In this document: positions 62,250 to 64,000 of the stretch, one piece after another
Layout: each line of letters begins with the position of its first letter
How positions within the stretch are numbered: position 1 is the stretch's first letter
DNA from: Sphingomonas sp. 3P27F8
Lineage (GTDB): Bacteria > Pseudomonadota > Alphaproteobacteria > Sphingomonadales > Sphingomonadaceae
NCBI RefSeq assembly: GCF_005502745.1
Contig: NZ_SCNL01000007.1
Coordinates: 62,001 to 126,000, forward strand
DNA length: 64,000 nucleotides
Direction of reading: 5' to 3'
Notes under the pieces: generated by a model
What the model was told of the DNA's origin: nothing
The model's database searches: none
What the model saw: only the letters and a program-made list of their open reading frames with translations
Made by a program: the position numbers and the translations under genes

Positions 62250-64000
62250 ACTGGATGCCCGTCGGCGTCGCGGAGCACTTCGCGGCGGCCGACGTGGTCA
62301 GGGCGACCGACGATGCCGTCCTTTTCCATGCGCTCTATAAGCCTCGCTGCGCTGTTGTAGCCGATCCGCAATTGCCGCTGGAGCCAGGAGGTTGATGCCT
62401 TCTGGCTCTCGCACACGAGCTGGATAGCAGCGCGATATTGCTGATCCTCGGCCGAATCCTCGCCGGTAGGCGCGCCTTCCAGATCGAAGCTCTGCTCCGG
62501 CTCTTCGGTGACGGAGGTGATATAATCGGGCTGCCCCTGTGCGCGCCAATGGTCGGTAACCGCGCGCACTTCGTCGTCCGAGACGAACGGGCCGTGGACG
62601 CGGACGATGCCCTTGCCGCCCGGCATGTACAGCATGTCGCCTTTGCCAAGAAGCTGTTCCGCGCCCTGCTCGCCCAGAATGGTGCGAGAATCGATCTTCG
62701 ATGTGACGTGGAAGGAAATACGCGTCGGCAGATTCGCCTTGATGACGCCGGTGATGACATCGACCGACGGGCGCTGTGTCGCCATGATGAGGTGGATGCC
62801 CGCTGCCCGCGCCTTTTGCGCCAGGCGCTGGATGAGGAACTCCACTTCCTTGCCGGCGGTCATCATCAGGTCGGCGAGTTCGTCGACGATCACGACGATC
62901 TGCGGAAGTACCTGATAATCGAGCTGCTCTTCCTCATAGACCGGCTGCCCGTTTTCACCGAAGCCGGTCTGCACCCGGCGGCCGAGCGGGGTGCCCTTGA
63001 TGCGCGCGGCGCGCACCTTGTCGTTGAAGCTCCCGAGCGAGCGCACCCCGAGCGAAGACATCTGCCGGTAGCGATCCTCCATTTGCTCGACTGCCCATTT
63101 GAGCGCGCGTACCGCCTTGGCAGGGTCGGTGACGACGGGGGCGAGCAGATGCGGAATGTCGTCATACATCGACAGCTCGAGCATCTTGGGATCGATCATG
63201 ATCATTCGGCACTGATCCGGTGTGAGCCGGTATAGCAGTGAAAGGATCATGCAATTGAGGCCGACCGACTTGCCGGAGCCGGTGGTGCCGGCGACCAGCA
63301 GATGCGGCATCGGCGCCAGATCGGCGATTACCGGATCACCCGCGATATTTTTACCAAGGATTACAGGTAGTTGCGCGGATTGATCCTCGAAGGTCTGCGA
63401 TCCGACCAATTCGTGCAGTGACACTGTCTCGCGCTTGGCGTTGGGCAGCTCGATGCCGATCACGGTGCGCCCCGGTATTGTCGCGACCCGGGCCGAGATC
63501 GCGGACATGTTGCGCGCGATATCGTCGGCGAGGCTGACGACGCGGGTGGCCTTGATGCCTGGCGCCGGCTCGAGTTCGTACATCGTGACGACGGGGCCGG
63601 GGCGGACCTCCTTGATCTCGCCACGCACATTGAAATCGTCCAGCACGGTTTCGAGCAGGCGCGCGTTGCGTTCAAGCGCGGCCTTGTCGATCGTCACGTT
63701 CTGCGAAGGCGGTGCGGGCGTCAGCAGGTCGAGCGACGGCAGCGTGTAATTGTCGCGCAGGTCAAGCCGTTGCTGCTGTTGCGATTTCGGCCGTGCGATC
63801 GAGGGGGCCAGCGTCCGGTCGCTGATGACCGGGCCGGGGCGGGGATCGGGCTGCGCGACCGGGCGTGGAGTGACTGGGCGGCGGATCAGCTCGAGCGGAA
63901 TATCTTCGTCGTCGATCGCGGCGGGGCGATCACGCCTGGCCCGCCATACGCGCGGCAATGCGATATCGATGCTCCGCCCCCACAACGCGGCGCCGGCGAT
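62246..64000 (-). CDS. ftsK: DNA translocase FtsK, C-terminal part (partial)
   Basis: 585 codons are in the window and the frame is open at the right edge, so the N-terminal membrane part is missing. Seen are an acidic/proline linker, the RecA-like motor with Walker A LLVAGTTGSGKSVGLN, Walker B IVVIVDELADLMMTAG, MATQRPSVDVITG, and the C-terminal winged-helix gamma domain that reads KOPS sites (LVCESQKASTSWLQRQLRIGYNSAARLI). It pumps DNA at the septum toward dif. The stop overlaps that of the hydrolase gene. Confidence 0.96.
   Translation of the reverse strand: MAGAALWGRSIDIALPRVWRARRDRPAAIDDEDIPLELIRRPVTPRPVAQPDPRPGPVISDRTLAPSIARPKSQQQQRLDLRDNYTLPSLDLLTPAPPSQNVTIDKAALERNARLLETVLDDFNVRGEIKEVRPGPVVTMYELEPAPGIKATRVVSLADDIARNMSAISARVATIPGRTVIGIELPNAKRETVSLHELVGSQTFEDQSAQLPVILGKNIAGDPVIADLAPMPHLLVAGTTGSGKSVGLNCMILSLLYRLTPDQCRMIMIDPKMLELSMYDDIPHLLAPVVTDPAKAVRALKWAVEQMEDRYRQMSSLGVRSLGSFNDKVRAARIKGTPLGRRVQTGFGENGQPVYEEEQLDYQVLPQIVVIVDELADLMMTAGKEVEFLIQRLAQKARAAGIHLIMATQRPSVDVITGVIKANLPTRISFHVTSKIDSRTILGEQGAEQLLGKGDMLYMPGGKGIVRVHGPFVSDDEVRAVTDHWRAQGQPDYITSVTEEPEQSFDLEGAPTGEDSAEDQQYRAAIQLVCESQKASTSWLQRQLRIGYNSAARLIERMEKDGIVGRPDHVGRREVLRDADGHPV

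Noticed and set aside
1..64000. CRISPR arrays, insertion sequences, integrases or prophage genes
   Set aside because: No regularly spaced direct repeats, transposase, integrase or phage structural reading frames were found; gene content is core chromosomal.

Overview
The window is about 64 kb of GC-rich chromosome from an alphaproteobacterium, most likely a sphingomonad (order Sphingomonadales). Pointers are a beta-carotene hydroxylase of the yellow-pigment pathway, a class I lysyl-tRNA synthetase, COQ9, a long-form hibernation factor, HWE-family sensing, MmcB, DUF1491 and DUF6489 proteins, and the order ppsR/oriC/hemE followed by parB-parA-rsmG-mnmG-mnmE. It is core chromosome: no insertion sequences, prophage or CRISPR arrays were seen.

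Layout. 0-8.5 kb: nhaA tail, ppx-rlmE, tRNA-Gln, PilZ, crtZ, lysK, prs, gltX, tonB. 8.5-12 kb: riboflavin cluster ribD-ribE-ribBX-ribH followed by a frame-disrupted small gene. 12-19 kb: old yellow enzyme, DMT exporter, coq9, feoAB with a possible Fur site, ssb, an HWE kinase and a convergent single-domain response regulator. 19-27 kb: metXW (leftward) and hisC-tyrA (rightward) sharing a structured leader, then plsC-ydcF-ftsX-ftsE, a zinc-ribbon protein and tRNA-Leu. 27-37 kb: exported and envelope proteins (PEP-CTERM, L,D-transpeptidase, CAP, MsrB, PBP1A), a Sco/YcgN/metalloprotease operon, an ankyrin protein, mmcB with a LexA box, SleB-like hydrolase, thioesterase, ptsN and hpf.

37.8-46 kb is the replication origin neighbourhood. 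A tightly overlapped leftward operon ppsR-maf-aroE-coaE (then dnaQ) and the rightward hemE-hemJ flank a 290 bp gap with DnaA boxes and clustered GANTC sites, the same arrangement as Caulobacter Cori. rho, a TerC protein and lolA follow. 46-51 kb: a gene-free, highly structured interval (possible ncRNA), then ribA-xth, HAD and YggS genes, a ThiE-like gene and a barrel-like protein. 51-64 kb: DUF3576, leuS-lptE-holA, then the leftward mnmE-mnmG-rsmG-parA-parB segregation and tRNA-modification operon with two parS sites embedded in coding sequence, a dienelactone hydrolase and the 3' part of ftsK.

Working together: riboflavin synthesis is split between the main cluster, whose RibBA-type protein has lost the GTP cyclohydrolase II metal ligands, and a separate intact ribA 35 kb away. 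Origin, parS/ParAB, FtsK, FtsEX and PBP1A cover replication start, segregation and division within one stretch.
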